NCBI GenBank assembly: GCA_026993705.1
Contig: JALWSJ010000033.1
Span: 1-9,093, forward strand
DNA from: Flavobacteriales bacterium
GTDB taxonomy: Bacteria; Bacteroidota; Bacteroidia; Flavobacteriales_D; Parvicellaceae
DNA: 9,093 nt
Reading direction: 5' to 3'
Below, one piece after another: positions 1 through 6,721 of the stretch. Numbering within the stretch: the first letter of the stretch is position 1; every line of letters begins with the position of its first letter. Below the pieces are notes generated by a model that searched no databases, was not told the DNA's origin, and worked only from the letters and a program-made list of their open reading frames with translations. A program made the position numbers and the translations under genes.

Positions 1-21
1 AAAAGAGCTCAAACACGCCAT

Positions 22-61
22 TCTATCCCTAACGCAGTTGAGATAAGTGCAAAGAAAATGG
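22..61 (+). repeat. Repeat tail module, copy A
   Basis: The block TCTATCCCTAACGCA is followed by a 9-base variable stretch and then AGTGCAAAGAAAATGG. The same layout with the same 9-base spacing occurs at 148-182 (+) and 5306-5345 (-). The bases just before it (GCCATTCTATCCC) match the 3' end of the larger structured repeat seen at 6722-6865. This is therefore probably the 3' end of a third copy whose 5' part is degenerate or lies left of the window. Function is unknown. Confidence 0.7.
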
Positions 62-63
62 AA

Positions 64-146
64 TTTAGTATTCTTAGACGATGAATATTTTCTTTGCATA
101 GCCTCAGCTATGGAAATAAAATATGAAGAAGTATAAGGCTACTAAA
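64..146. repeat. Long two-part inverted repeat (hairpin) between repeat modules
   Basis: The outer stem pairs 64-76 (TTTAGTA, two unpaired bases, CTTA) with 134-146 (TAAG, two unpaired bases, TACTAAA). The inner stem pairs 85-102 with 107-124, which is 18 positions with two mismatches around a CTCA loop; its tip is CATAGC/GCTATG. The structure sits exactly between direct copies A and B of the tail module. A competing perfect 12-bp pairing joins 48-59 (TGCAAAGAAAAT) to 87-98. It lies 3' of the lipoprotein gene and could end its transcript, but no clear T-run follows, so a terminator role is only a guess. Confidence 0.65.
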
Positions 147-147
147 G

Positions 148-182
148 TCCCTAACGCAAGTGGAATGAGTACATAGAAAGTG
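148..182 (+). repeat. Repeat tail module, copy B
   Basis: TCCCTAACGCA, nine variable bases and then AGTACATAGAAAGTG form a degenerate direct copy of the module at 22-61. It keeps the same internal spacing. It lies between the hairpin at 64-146 and the 3' end of the lipoprotein gene. Confidence 0.6.
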
Positions 183-219
183 AGTTTTATTTTCCGTAAA
201 AGCCTTTCCTTTCCTTATA

Positions 220-603
220 TTAATTATTCAATTTGCCTTGAGATATCCAACATTCCAATTGAGTAATTAAGCTATCAGCTAATTTGGGTTGGAATTTAGG
301 CATAGGAGAAGAGCCCGCTTGATGTTTAATTGTTTTTAAGTATTTAGCAGCGTTAGATGAAATTTCTGTATAGTTTTCAGTCATATAACCCGCAGCGGCT
401 GTATTTGAGTCATGACATCCTGATGTGGAACAATTTTGACTGAAAATGGGTTGTATTTGCGAACTAAATGAAACGGTTACTGTATCACAGTACGTGAGAG
501 TACTTGAGTTGTTGTTCTCTTTAGGTAATGGCGAAGATTTATCTTTTGTACATTGACCGAGTAAAAAAATAGTTGAAAGGAAAAATAGTAAATTTAGTTT
601 CAT
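220..603 (-). CDS. Small lipoprotein with cytochrome-c-like CX4CH motif
   Basis: The product is 127 residues. It has a short hydrophobic leader (about 3-16) ending in Leu-Leu-Gly-Gln-Cys. Cys18 is the probable lipidation site, although Gln at -1 is a non-standard lipobox residue. A Ser/Asn-rich linker follows (about 21-37). The segment QPIFSQNC and CSTSGCH (58-64) form a CX4CH haem-attachment-like motif rather than the usual CXXCH. A downstream Ser-Pro-Met-Pro (99-102) supplies a plausible axial Met, and the ending LECWISQG resembles the last helix of a class I cytochrome c. Cys39 and Cys118 might form a disulfide. Small proteins of this kind occur in Bacteroidetes envelopes, but I cannot name a partner. 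Haem binding is inferred from the motif, not established. The gene is divergent from the secreted protein at 696, with a 92-base gap in which I find no convincing promoter for it. The start is the ATG at 603. Confidence 0.75.
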   Translation of the reverse strand: MKLNLLFFLSTIFLLGQCTKDKSSPLPKENNNSSTLTYCDTVTVSFSSQIQPIFSQNCSTSGCHDSNTAAAGYMTENYTEISSNAAKYLKTIKHQAGSSPMPKFQPKLADSLITQLECWISQGKLNN

Positions 604-669
604 AGTTTAAAATATTTCAGATAACAATTAATTAACACCTAACGATAGAACTGTTTCTTTTATTGTGTG

Positions 670-677
670 TAATTTTG
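670..677 (+). promoter_or_regulatory. Bacteroidetes-type -7 box (TAATTTTG)
   Basis: TAATTTTG fits the TAnnTTTG consensus and lies 18 bases before the ATG at 696. This implies a leader of roughly ten bases. No good -33 TTG is seen at the usual distance. Its position rules against a TTG start at 663 for the downstream gene, because that codon would lie upstream of the box. Confidence 0.45.
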
Positions 678-695
678 AAAAAAAATAAATTTATT

Positions 696-2693
696 ATGGA
701 GTTCAAATCCTTATATGCTGTTTTGTTAGTCCTATTGTTTCAAAGTATTACAGCCTATGGACAGATACCTATTGCGAAACAAAGTTTTGAAACAAGCGGA
801 GATACGTGGACGCCTATAACCTTTTCTGCTCCTCCGTGTACCAATGGTAATGACCGTTGGGATTATTCAACTTCTCTAAGTTCCATCGTACCAAGCGATT
901 TAAATCAGTTTTGGGGAATACAAGACTTGAACGGAAACTGCGGCGGTTCTGGCTTTGAAACTATTTCGTTGCCTAATGTTGATGTCTCAACCTATACGAA
1001 CGTGAATTTTTCTTTTGATTACAATGTAATTGGATATGATAATGGCGATGATATAAAATATGAATTGTTTTACGATAATGTTAGTCAAGGACAAGTAACG
1101 GTAGTAAATGGAAGTGGTAATTATTCAACCGGAGGTTGGGTAACTGAAACGGTAGTTATTCCTAATACGGTAACGAATGTTAGAGTCGATATAATGGTAA
1201 AACAAAATGGAGGGAGTGACTATGGTGGAATAGATAAAGTTTGGTTGTATAGCACTTCATGTTCACCCGAAGCTGAACCAACGGCTGGTGCAAGCAGTCT
1301 TTCTTATTCCAATATTGCTTGTAATAGTTACACCGTTTCATGGACAAATGGAAATGGAAATAACAGAATAATAGTAATGTCAACTACTCCAATAGCTGGA
1401 GCACCTGTTGACCAAACCCAATATATAGCAAATAGTTCTTTCGGTAGTGGTTCAACTATTGCGGCTGGAGAGTTTGTCGTTTACAATGGTAGTGGAAACT
1501 CTGTAACCGTTACAGGACTATCTCCAAACACAACGTATTATACGGCTGTCTTTGAATACAACGTAACAACAGTTTCGTGTACCGAAAATTATTTAACGAG
1601 TGTTAGTTTAACGGGAAATCAAAGTACAATAACTTGTGTTTGTCCTTATGTAGAAACGATATTGGTTAATGCTTGTGGCGGTAGTGAAGGAATTAATGAA
1701 TATGTAGTTTTTAAAACGGGAAATTCACCGCTTAATGTCGATGATATAAAAATAACATTCGACACGCAAGGTCAGTACTGTAATAACGGTTGCGGTTCAA
1801 ACACTATTGTAAATAACGCAACCTATACCAATCAATTAAACGCAACTGCAGGCTGCTCGAAGTTTGTTTATATGGATCCTATTCCAGCTAACACAACCGT
1901 TATTTTTTTTACAGGTCAATCACCTTCGTTTAACTATGATTTATCTGCTATGTGTAATGGAACTAACGTTGCTGTTATTTATTGTAATAATTCCAGTACT
2001 TTTGGACGTTTCTCCAATAGTTCTGGAACAAAAAACACAACTTTAGACTGGGGAGGAACCTGTTCAGAAACGGTTACTTACGATGCGTCAAATATAAATA
2101 CAGATGGAGATTTTGCGAACTTCGATGTAAATGGAAATGTTTCTTACGGAAATAATCCTAATTGTACGGCAATTCAATTACCCGTAGAACTTGTATCTTT
2201 TGATGTGTCTAAACAACAAAATTCAAATTTATTGGAGTGGGAGGTGTATAGCGAAAGTGAAATTGACTTTTATTCAATATACAAAAGTTTGGATGGGTAT
2301 CGTTATGATAAAGTAGCTGAAGTAAAAGCAGTTGGAACGGCTAACGAATCTTTGCTGTATTCGACTAAAGATTCTCATCTTGAAAATGGTTTAACGTACT
2401 ATAAACTAGAAACAACTGATTTGTCAGGAGGACATGAAGTCTTGGCGATAGAAACAATTACAAGAAAAGGAAACAAGCCACAAATCATCAATAGAGAATA
2501 CGAGTGGGTAATCAATTCGACTGAATCTGTCTTGCAGTACATCGTATATTCTGTTTCAGGAGAAAAAATTACGGGAATTTCTAATTTGAATACGAAATCG
2601 ATAACCATTGATAAAGGAAGTTTCCCTCAAGGAGTTTATATGATTAAACTTAAAACAATGATAGGTATTGAAATCGTAAAAGTTGTTCGTTAA
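696..2693 (+). CDS. Large secreted multidomain protein with type IX (Por) sorting domain
   Basis: The product is 665 residues from the ATG at 696. An in-frame TTG at 663 is open but lies before the -7 box and would put charged residues ahead of the signal peptide. Signal peptide is 1-22, with likely cleavage at TAYG/QIP. Regions in order: a beta-rich, MAM/lectin-like segment (about 29-187) starting SFETSGD; a fibronectin type III-like segment (about 195-312) with SYTVSWTNG and GLSPNTTYY; a Cys-rich lamin-tail-like segment (about 316-490) starting ETILVNACGGSEGINEYV; a second FN3-like segment (about 496-585) starting LPVELVSFD; and a C-terminal sorting domain (about 605-665) ending GVYMIKLK...IVKVVR. 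That ending fits type A CTDs, which direct passage through the type IX system and removal of the CTD at the surface. No catalytic domain is recognised, so an adhesin or surface structural role is only inference. Confidence 0.85.
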   Translation: MEFKSLYAVLLVLLFQSITAYGQIPIAKQSFETSGDTWTPITFSAPPCTNGNDRWDYSTSLSSIVPSDLNQFWGIQDLNGNCGGSGFETISLPNVDVSTYTNVNFSFDYNVIGYDNGDDIKYELFYDNVSQGQVTVVNGSGNYSTGGWVTETVVIPNTVTNVRVDIMVKQNGGSDYGGIDKVWLYSTSCSPEAEPTAGASSLSYSNIACNSYTVSWTNGNGNNRIIVMSTTPIAGAPVDQTQYIANSSFGSGSTIAAGEFVVYNGSGNSVTVTGLSPNTTYYTAVFEYNVTTVSCTENYLTSVSLTGNQSTITCVCPYVETILVNACGGSEGINEYVVFKTGNSPLNVDDIKITFDTQGQYCNNGCGSNTIVNNATYTNQLNATAGCSKFVYMDPIPANTTVIFFTGQSPSFNYDLSAMCNGTNVAVIYCNNSSTFGRFSNSSGTKNTTLDWGGTCSETVTYDASNINTDGDFANFDVNGNVSYGNNPNCTAIQLPVELVSFDVSKQQNSNLLEWEVYSESEIDFYSIYKSLDGYRYDKVAEVKAVGTANESLLYSTKDSHLENGLTYYKLETTDLSGGHEVLAIETITRKGNKPQIINREYEWVINSTESVLQYIVYSVSGEKITGISNLNTKSITIDKGSFPQGVYMIKLKTMIGIEIVKVVR

Positions 2694-2837
2694 GTGAAAA
2701 CATAGATTAAAGAATATCTGTTTTTATTCTCTGTTATAGTTCCTGTTTATTTAGAAAACGGAGAGGTTGTGGTTACCGATATTAAAATAACATTTTAGTT
2801 TTTCTTTCTTTATAGCCGTAACTCTAAACAAGTTCAC

Positions 2838-2845
2838 TAAATTTG
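2838..2845 (+). promoter_or_regulatory. -7 box (TAAATTTG) upstream of thyA
   Basis: TAAATTTG matches TAnnTTTG and lies 25 bases before the thyA ATG. It probably drives the three-gene thyA-folA-transporter operon. A matching -33 TTG is not evident. Confidence 0.5.
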
Positions 2846-2870
2846 CCCCAAAATCATTACGATTAAAATT

Positions 2871-3695
2871 ATGCAACAATATTTAGATTTGCTCGACCAT
2901 ATATTAGAGAATGGGACTCAAAAAGGCGATAGAACAGGAACAGGAACGATAAGCTGTTTTGGTTATCAAATGCGTTTTGATTTATCGGAGGGTTTTCCGG
3001 TTCTTACTACAAAGAAATTGCATCTGAAATCAATTATACATGAGTTACTTTGGTTTTTAAAAGGAGATACAAATATTAAGTACCTCAAAGAAAATGGAGT
3101 AAGAATTTGGGATGAATGGGCAGATGAAAATGGTGATTTAGGTCCTATTTACGGACATCAGTGGCGAAATTGGAACAGTGAAGACATTGACCAAATAAAA
3201 GAAGTAGTAGAAACGATAAAAAACAATTCGAATAGTCGAAGAATGTTGGTAACGGCTTGGAATCCGAGTGTGTTGCCAGAAAACGGATTGACGTTTGCCG
3301 AGAATGTAAAGAAAGGTAAAGCAGCCTTACCGCCTTGCCATGCTTTTTTTCAGTTTTATGTTGCTGAAGGAAAGTTGTCGTGCCAATTGTATCAAAGAAG
3401 TGCCGATACGTTTTTAGGTGTTCCTTTTAATATTGCAAGCTATGCTTTGCTAACTATGATGATGGCTCAGGTGTGTAATCTTGAACCGGGTGATTTCGTA
3501 CATACTTTTGGCGATGTTCACTTGTATAACAACCATATAGAACAAGCTAAAACACAATTGCAAAGAACACCGAAAAAGTTGCCGGTTATGAAAATAAATC
3601 CAGAAGTGAAAGACATTTTTTCATTCACCTATGACGATTTTGAGCTAGTAGGTTACGAGCCAGAACCTCATATCAAAGCAAAAGTTTCGATATGA
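2871..3695 (+). CDS. thyA: Thymidylate synthase
   Basis: The enzyme methylates dUMP to dTMP with 5,10-methylene-tetrahydrofolate, releasing dihydrofolate, as a cytosolic homodimer. The 274-residue product has all expected landmarks: Arg21 (RTGTGT) and Arg123-Arg124 (NSRRML) for phosphate binding, Glu58 in IHELLWFLKG, catalytic Cys156 in LPPCHAFFQFYV, QRSAD (175-179), GVPFNIASYALL (183-194) with Asn187, and HLY (217-219). The C-terminus ends in Ile, as in E. coli ThyA. Compared with my recall of the E. coli protein (264 residues), about 13 extra residues lie between the AWN motif and the active-site Cys (about 132-155). I believe this insert is normal in flavobacterial enzymes. The stop overlaps the folA start by 4 bases (ATGA). 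Confidence 0.97.
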   Translation: MQQYLDLLDHILENGTQKGDRTGTGTISCFGYQMRFDLSEGFPVLTTKKLHLKSIIHELLWFLKGDTNIKYLKENGVRIWDEWADENGDLGPIYGHQWRNWNSEDIDQIKEVVETIKNNSNSRRMLVTAWNPSVLPENGLTFAENVKKGKAALPPCHAFFQFYVAEGKLSCQLYQRSADTFLGVPFNIASYALLTMMMAQVCNLEPGDFVHTFGDVHLYNNHIEQAKTQLQRTPKKLPVMKINPEVKDIFSFTYDDFELVGYEPEPHIKAKVSI

Positions 3696-4198
3696 TAGTT
3701 TCACTTATTGTAGCCGTCTCTGAAAACAACGTAATAGGCAAGGATAATAATTTGATTTGGCATCTGCCTTCAGATATGCAGTTTTTTAAGCAAACCACCT
3801 TAAATCACTGCGTGGTTAGTGGTAGAAAAAATTATGAGTCAATACCTAAAAAGTTTCGTCCCTTACCAAGTAGAACGAATATAGTTGTAACTCGTCAGCA
3901 AGATTATAGGGAAAATGGTGCTGTAGTCGTACATTCCTTAGAGGAAGCTATTCAATATGCAGAAAAACTGGGAGAAGAAGAATGTTTTATCATTGGAGGG
4001 GGGCAAATTTATCAACAAGCCTTGGAAAAAGGATTGATTGACCAAATGTATATCACTCATGTATTTGAAGCATTTGAAGGCGATACATTTTTTCCGCAAA
4101 TCAATTACGAGGAGTGGGAAGAAGAAACATTACTTACGCATTTGAAAGATGATAAGAATCCACATCATTTTACGATAAAAAAATACAAACGAACATAA
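3692..4198 (+). CDS. folA: Dihydrofolate reductase
   Basis: The enzyme reduces dihydrofolate to tetrahydrofolate with NADPH, recycling the product of ThyA encoded just upstream. The 168-residue product has the usual single-domain length. Visible motifs are AVSENNVIGKDNNLIWHLPSD with Trp23 and the catalytic acid Asp28, FFKQTT (31-36), the NADPH loop SGRKNYESIP (43-52), LPSRTNIVVTR with Arg61 for the folate glutamate, IIGGGQIYQQA (100-110), and YITHV with Thr122. Asn47 stands where E. coli has Thr46. I think this is common in the group and see no sign of inactivation. The ATG overlaps the thyA stop, implying translational coupling, and the TAA abuts the ATG of the transporter gene. Trimethoprim response cannot be read reliably from this sequence. 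Confidence 0.96.
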   Translation: MIVSLIVAVSENNVIGKDNNLIWHLPSDMQFFKQTTLNHCVVSGRKNYESIPKKFRPLPSRTNIVVTRQQDYRENGAVVVHSLEEAIQYAEKLGEEECFIIGGGQIYQQALEKGLIDQMYITHVFEAFEGDTFFPQINYEEWEEETLLTHLKDDKNPHHFTIKKYKRT

Positions 4199-5095
4199 AT
4201 GTCGGATAGATTAAAGGCGTGGAGTTTACTCTTGTTGCTGTCTCTGATTTGGGGAAGTTCGTTTTTACTGATAAAAACAGGGCTTTACGATGCAGGTGGT
4301 AGCCCTCGATTACCTGCTGATGAGTTAGGAGCATTGCGGGTAGCTTTTGCGACTCTGTTTTTGTCGCCTTTATTGTTTGTCAGCTTTAAGTACCTAACCA
4401 AAAAAACATTCGTTTTCTTATTGATTTCGGGTATCTGCGGTAATGGGTTACCTGCATTTTTGTTTGCTTTTGCCGAAACTAGACTAAACAGTTCTGTTGT
4501 GGGGATGTTAAATTCCCTTGTGCCTTTGTTTACCATTTTGATAGGAGCTTTGTTTTTTCAATTCAAAATAAAGAGGCAGCATATAGTTGGAATTGCCGTA
4601 GCTACAGTAGGTACGTTTTTGATAGTAAGGGAACAAATATCTCTTATACCAATAGGCGAGCAATCACTGTTACTTCCATTGTTGGCAGTGTTATCAGCTA
4701 CGCTTTGTTATGCCATTAGTCTAAATGTAATCAAATATAAATTGGTAGAAGTAAAGTCCACGGCAATTACTAGTTTATCGTTTTTTATGATTAGTCCTTT
4801 TGCTTTTTTGTATTTGTATCGTTCTGATTTTGTAGAGCGAGTACAACATCAAACAAACGTAATGGAGGGAATTGGAGCGATTCTCTTACTAGCTTTGGTA
4901 GGGACAGCAATGGCTGTACTTTTGTTTAATCAGTTGATTAAGATTAGCTCGCCTGTTTTTGCTTCTTCGGTTACTTATTTCATACCTATCGTGGCAATGT
5001 CGATTGGCTTTTTTATTGGAGAAAATATTACACCAACCCAAGTTGTAGGTATGTTTGTGTTGATAGGAGGTGTGTTGATTGTTAATCGAGCATAA
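4199..5095 (+). CDS. EamA/DMT-family membrane transporter
   Basis: The 298-residue product is a hydrophobic inner-membrane protein. It has about ten segments, near 8-29, 42-63, 68-90, 97-119, 127-143, 157-178, 187-206, 223-245, 250-272 and 278-296. This is the duplicated five-helix EamA layout of the drug/metabolite transporter superfamily. First-half signatures are SLIWGSSFLLIKTGL (15-29) and NSLVPLFTILIGALFF (105-120). Second-half signatures are VGTAMAVLLFNQLI (234-247) and SSVTYFIPIVAMSIGFFIGE (256-275). The ATG follows the folA stop with no gap, so the gene is co-transcribed with thyA-folA. Substrate is unknown. Family members move amino acids, purines, nucleotide-sugars or drugs, and the operon placement alone does not prove a folate or thymidine link. 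Confidence 0.93.
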   Translation: MSDRLKAWSLLLLLSLIWGSSFLLIKTGLYDAGGSPRLPADELGALRVAFATLFLSPLLFVSFKYLTKKTFVFLLISGICGNGLPAFLFAFAETRLNSSVVGMLNSLVPLFTILIGALFFQFKIKRQHIVGIAVATVGTFLIVREQISLIPIGEQSLLLPLLAVLSATLCYAISLNVIKYKLVEVKSTAITSLSFFMISPFAFLYLYRSDFVERVQHQTNVMEGIGAILLLALVGTAMAVLLFNQLIKISSPVFASSVTYFIPIVAMSIGFFIGENITPTQVVGMFVLIGGVLIVNRA

Positions 5096-5100
5096 TATTT

Positions 5101-5263
5101 TAAGACCGTTGCAATATTGCTTAAAAACTGAATAGAAACTCATTCTACTTCAATCTTCTGCGTTATCGAAATTTTTTAATCCTCATTATCAACACGATAA
5201 CTGCGGTTAAAAAATTTCTCTAGCCTTGAATATTTTTGTATAATGAGTTTTGCAACGGTCTTA
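5101..5263. mobile_element. MITE-like 163-bp inverted-repeat element
   Basis: The ends are perfect 13-bp inverted repeats: TAAGACCGTTGCA at 5101-5113 and its reverse complement at 5251-5263. The pairing resumes further in: AAACTCATT (5136-5144) with AATGAGTTT (5242-5250), then equal 23-base unpaired stretches, then GAAATTTTTTAA (5168-5179) with TTAAAAAATTTC (5207-5218), and TTATC/GATAA at the tip. The left arm carries 22 extra bases (5114-5135) missing from the right. If the terminal TA on each side is target DNA, the core would be bounded by a TA duplication as in IS630/mariner insertions. Alternatively the ends loosely resemble Bacteroidetes IS5-type ends. No transposase is encoded. It starts six bases after the transporter stop and might also end that operon's transcript. 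Confidence 0.65.
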
Positions 5264-5305
5264 TTTTGCTTGTATTGTTTCTTGACTGTCCGAGAGTAAC
5301 AACGC

Positions 5306-5345
5306 CCATTCTCTTTGCACTCGTCCGTCCTGCGTTAGGGATAGA
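5306..5345 (-). repeat. Repeat tail module, copy C
   Basis: Read on the minus strand this is TCTATCCCTAACGCA, nine variable bases, then AGTGCAAAGAGAATGG. It matches copy A (22-61) at about 29 of 36 compared positions, with mismatches concentrated in the 9-base spacer. It forms the 3' tail of the structured repeat at 5331-5476 and overlaps it at the TCCCTAACGCA block. The tail is followed by another GGGCGTT, which could pair with AACGC. Confidence 0.7.
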
Positions 5346-5476
5346 AGTGGCATCCTTTTGCCTGCTTGCCTTTATGGCAGGCAAAAGATATAACGGATAG
5401 CCTGACCATTACGGCGTTAAAAAGTAGTGTAGTGCAACGAAACTACTTTTTTATGCCGTAATGGGAACGCCCAAAT
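5331..5476 (-). repeat. Structured intergenic repeat, copy 1
   Basis: Read on the minus strand, the order is: ATTTGGGCGTTCCC; a long hairpin (5464-5406) with stem CCATTACGGC/GCCGTAATGG and inner stem AAAAAGTAGT/ACTACTTTTT; a GGCTATCC block; the 42-base core at 5351-5392, which holds the CTTTTGCCTGC/GCAGGCAAAAG hairpin; then GCC and TTCTATCCCTAACGCA. The first and last blocks can pair (GCGTT/AACGC), and GGCTATCC can pair with GGATGCC, giving a multi-branched fold. It begins two bases after the sufS stop codon. The inner hairpin has A-runs before and T-runs after it on both strands, so it could serve as a bidirectional terminator between the convergent transporter operon and sufS. Confidence 0.8.
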
Positions 5477-5478
5477 CC

Positions 5479-6705
5479 TTATCGAAGCATTCTTAACGCT
5501 CGGTTTACTCCGTTTACTAATTTATCAACCTCTTCTTTCGTGTTGTAAAAAGCAAAGGAAGCTCTTATTGTGCCCGGTATTTCAAAAAACTGCATCAAAG
5601 GTTGTGTGCAGTGGTGTCCTGTTCTTACGGCAATACCCAACTGGTCGATGATGGTGCCAATATCAAAGGGGTGAACATCGTCAAAAACAAATGAAATAAC
5701 CGATGTTTTGTGTTCTGCGGTGCCGATTATCCGTAATCCTTGTATTTTTAGAAGCTCTTGCGTGGCGTACTCCAACAATTCTTTTTCCTGATGTTCGATG
5801 GTTTCAAAACCTACCGAGCGAATATATTTTATCGCTTCAGCCAAGCCGATTCCGCCCACTATATTTGGTGTTCCTGCTTCAAATTTATGAGGAAGACAAT
5901 TATAAGTAGTTTTTTCAAAAGTAACTTCCTTAATCATGTCGCCACCACCTTGATAGGGAGGAAGCTCATTTAGTAATTCTTCCTTTCCATACAATACACC
6001 TACGCCTGTCGGAGCAAACATTTTATGTCCTGAAAAAGCAAGAAAATCTACGTCTAATTCCTGAACATTTATCGGTGTATGAGCAATAGACTGAGCCGCA
6101 TCAATAAGTACTTTTACGTTGTGTTTATGAGCAATTGAAATAATTCTTTCAATAGGGTTTATCGTGCCTAACGTGTTAGAAATATGATTAACTGCAATGA
6201 TTTTAGTATTAGGTGAAATGAGCGATTCCAACTCCTCAATCAATAGTTCTCCCTTTTTGTTGATGGGTAACACTTTAAGATTAGCCCCACGTTCTTCACA
6301 CACCATTTGCCACGGCACAATGTTACTATGATGCTCCATTGCAGAAACAATTACCTCGTCCCCCTTTTCCAAAAATTTCTTAGCAAAACTATTCGCCAAC
6401 AAGTTAATACTATCGGTAGTTCCCTTCGTGAAAATAATTTCATTGCTGTTCTTTGCCCCGATAAAATCCCGTACCAATTCCCTAGCTTCTTCGTATTTTG
6501 TGGTCGCCTCCTGACTTAGCGTATGCACTCCCCTGTGAATATTACTGTTCTCATTTCGGTAAAACTCATCCACCACTTGAATTACTTGCAAGGGCTTTTG
6601 TGTAGTCGCTCCATTATCCAAATATACCAAATCCTTTCCCTTAATTTTTCGCGAAAGAATCGGAAAATCTTTTCTAATATCTTCAATAGTTCTTGTCATA
6701 ATCAT
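5479..6705 (-). CDS. sufS: Cysteine desulfurase SufS
   Basis: This PLP enzyme removes sulfur from L-cysteine to give alanine and an enzyme persulfide for Fe-S cluster assembly, normally passing it to SufE or SufU. The 408-residue product is full length. Key residues sit two positions after E. coli numbering: His125 (MEHHSN), Asp202 and Gln205 (DAAQS), PLP lysine Lys228 (SGHKMFAPTG), catalytic Cys366 (RTGHHC) and Arg381 (TIRASF). The short RTGHHC loop region marks type II (SufS/CsdA) rather than NifS/IscS. ATGs at 6705 and 6699 are both possible starts; the upstream one is used here, and the match to E. coli numbering cannot separate them. No sufB, C, D or E gene is visible, and both flanks are copies of the same structured repeat. 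CsdA-like use is possible, but SufS is the better call. Confidence 0.95.
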   Translation of the reverse strand: MIMTRTIEDIRKDFPILSRKIKGKDLVYLDNGATTQKPLQVIQVVDEFYRNENSNIHRGVHTLSQEATTKYEEARELVRDFIGAKNSNEIIFTKGTTDSINLLANSFAKKFLEKGDEVIVSAMEHHSNIVPWQMVCEERGANLKVLPINKKGELLIEELESLISPNTKIIAVNHISNTLGTINPIERIISIAHKHNVKVLIDAAQSIAHTPINVQELDVDFLAFSGHKMFAPTGVGVLYGKEELLNELPPYQGGGDMIKEVTFEKTTYNCLPHKFEAGTPNIVGGIGLAEAIKYIRSVGFETIEHQEKELLEYATQELLKIQGLRIIGTAEHKTSVISFVFDDVHPFDIGTIIDQLGIAVRTGHHCTQPLMQFFEIPGTIRASFAFYNTKEEVDKLVNGVNRALRMLR

Positions 6706-6721
6706 ATCGTTAAATTAATAT

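Noticed and set aside
22..182. CRISPR array
   Set aside because: There are only two degenerate repeats, and the single gap between them is a self-complementary hairpin, not a spacer.
663..695. TTG start for the secreted protein
   Set aside because: The promoter -7 box lies downstream of this codon, and the ATG at 696 begins a normal signal peptide.
2694..2870. Folate (THF) riboswitch before thyA
   Set aside because: No long structured leader is seen. The -7 box at 2838 leaves only about 20-25 bases of leader, and the one hairpin (AGAATA/TATTCT, 2711-2730) lies upstream of it.
5331..5476. Integron attC site or cassette
   Set aside because: The GTT/AAC-bearing ends and the long hairpin recall attC, but GTTCCC and CCCTAAC do not fit GTTRRRY/RYYYAAC, and no integrase is visible.
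5096..5478. Hidden gene or RNA gene such as a tRNA
   Set aside because: No tRNA-like cloverleaf or coding frame was found. The stretch is fully described by the MITE-like element and repeat copy 1, with a short plain AT-rich piece (5264-5302) between.
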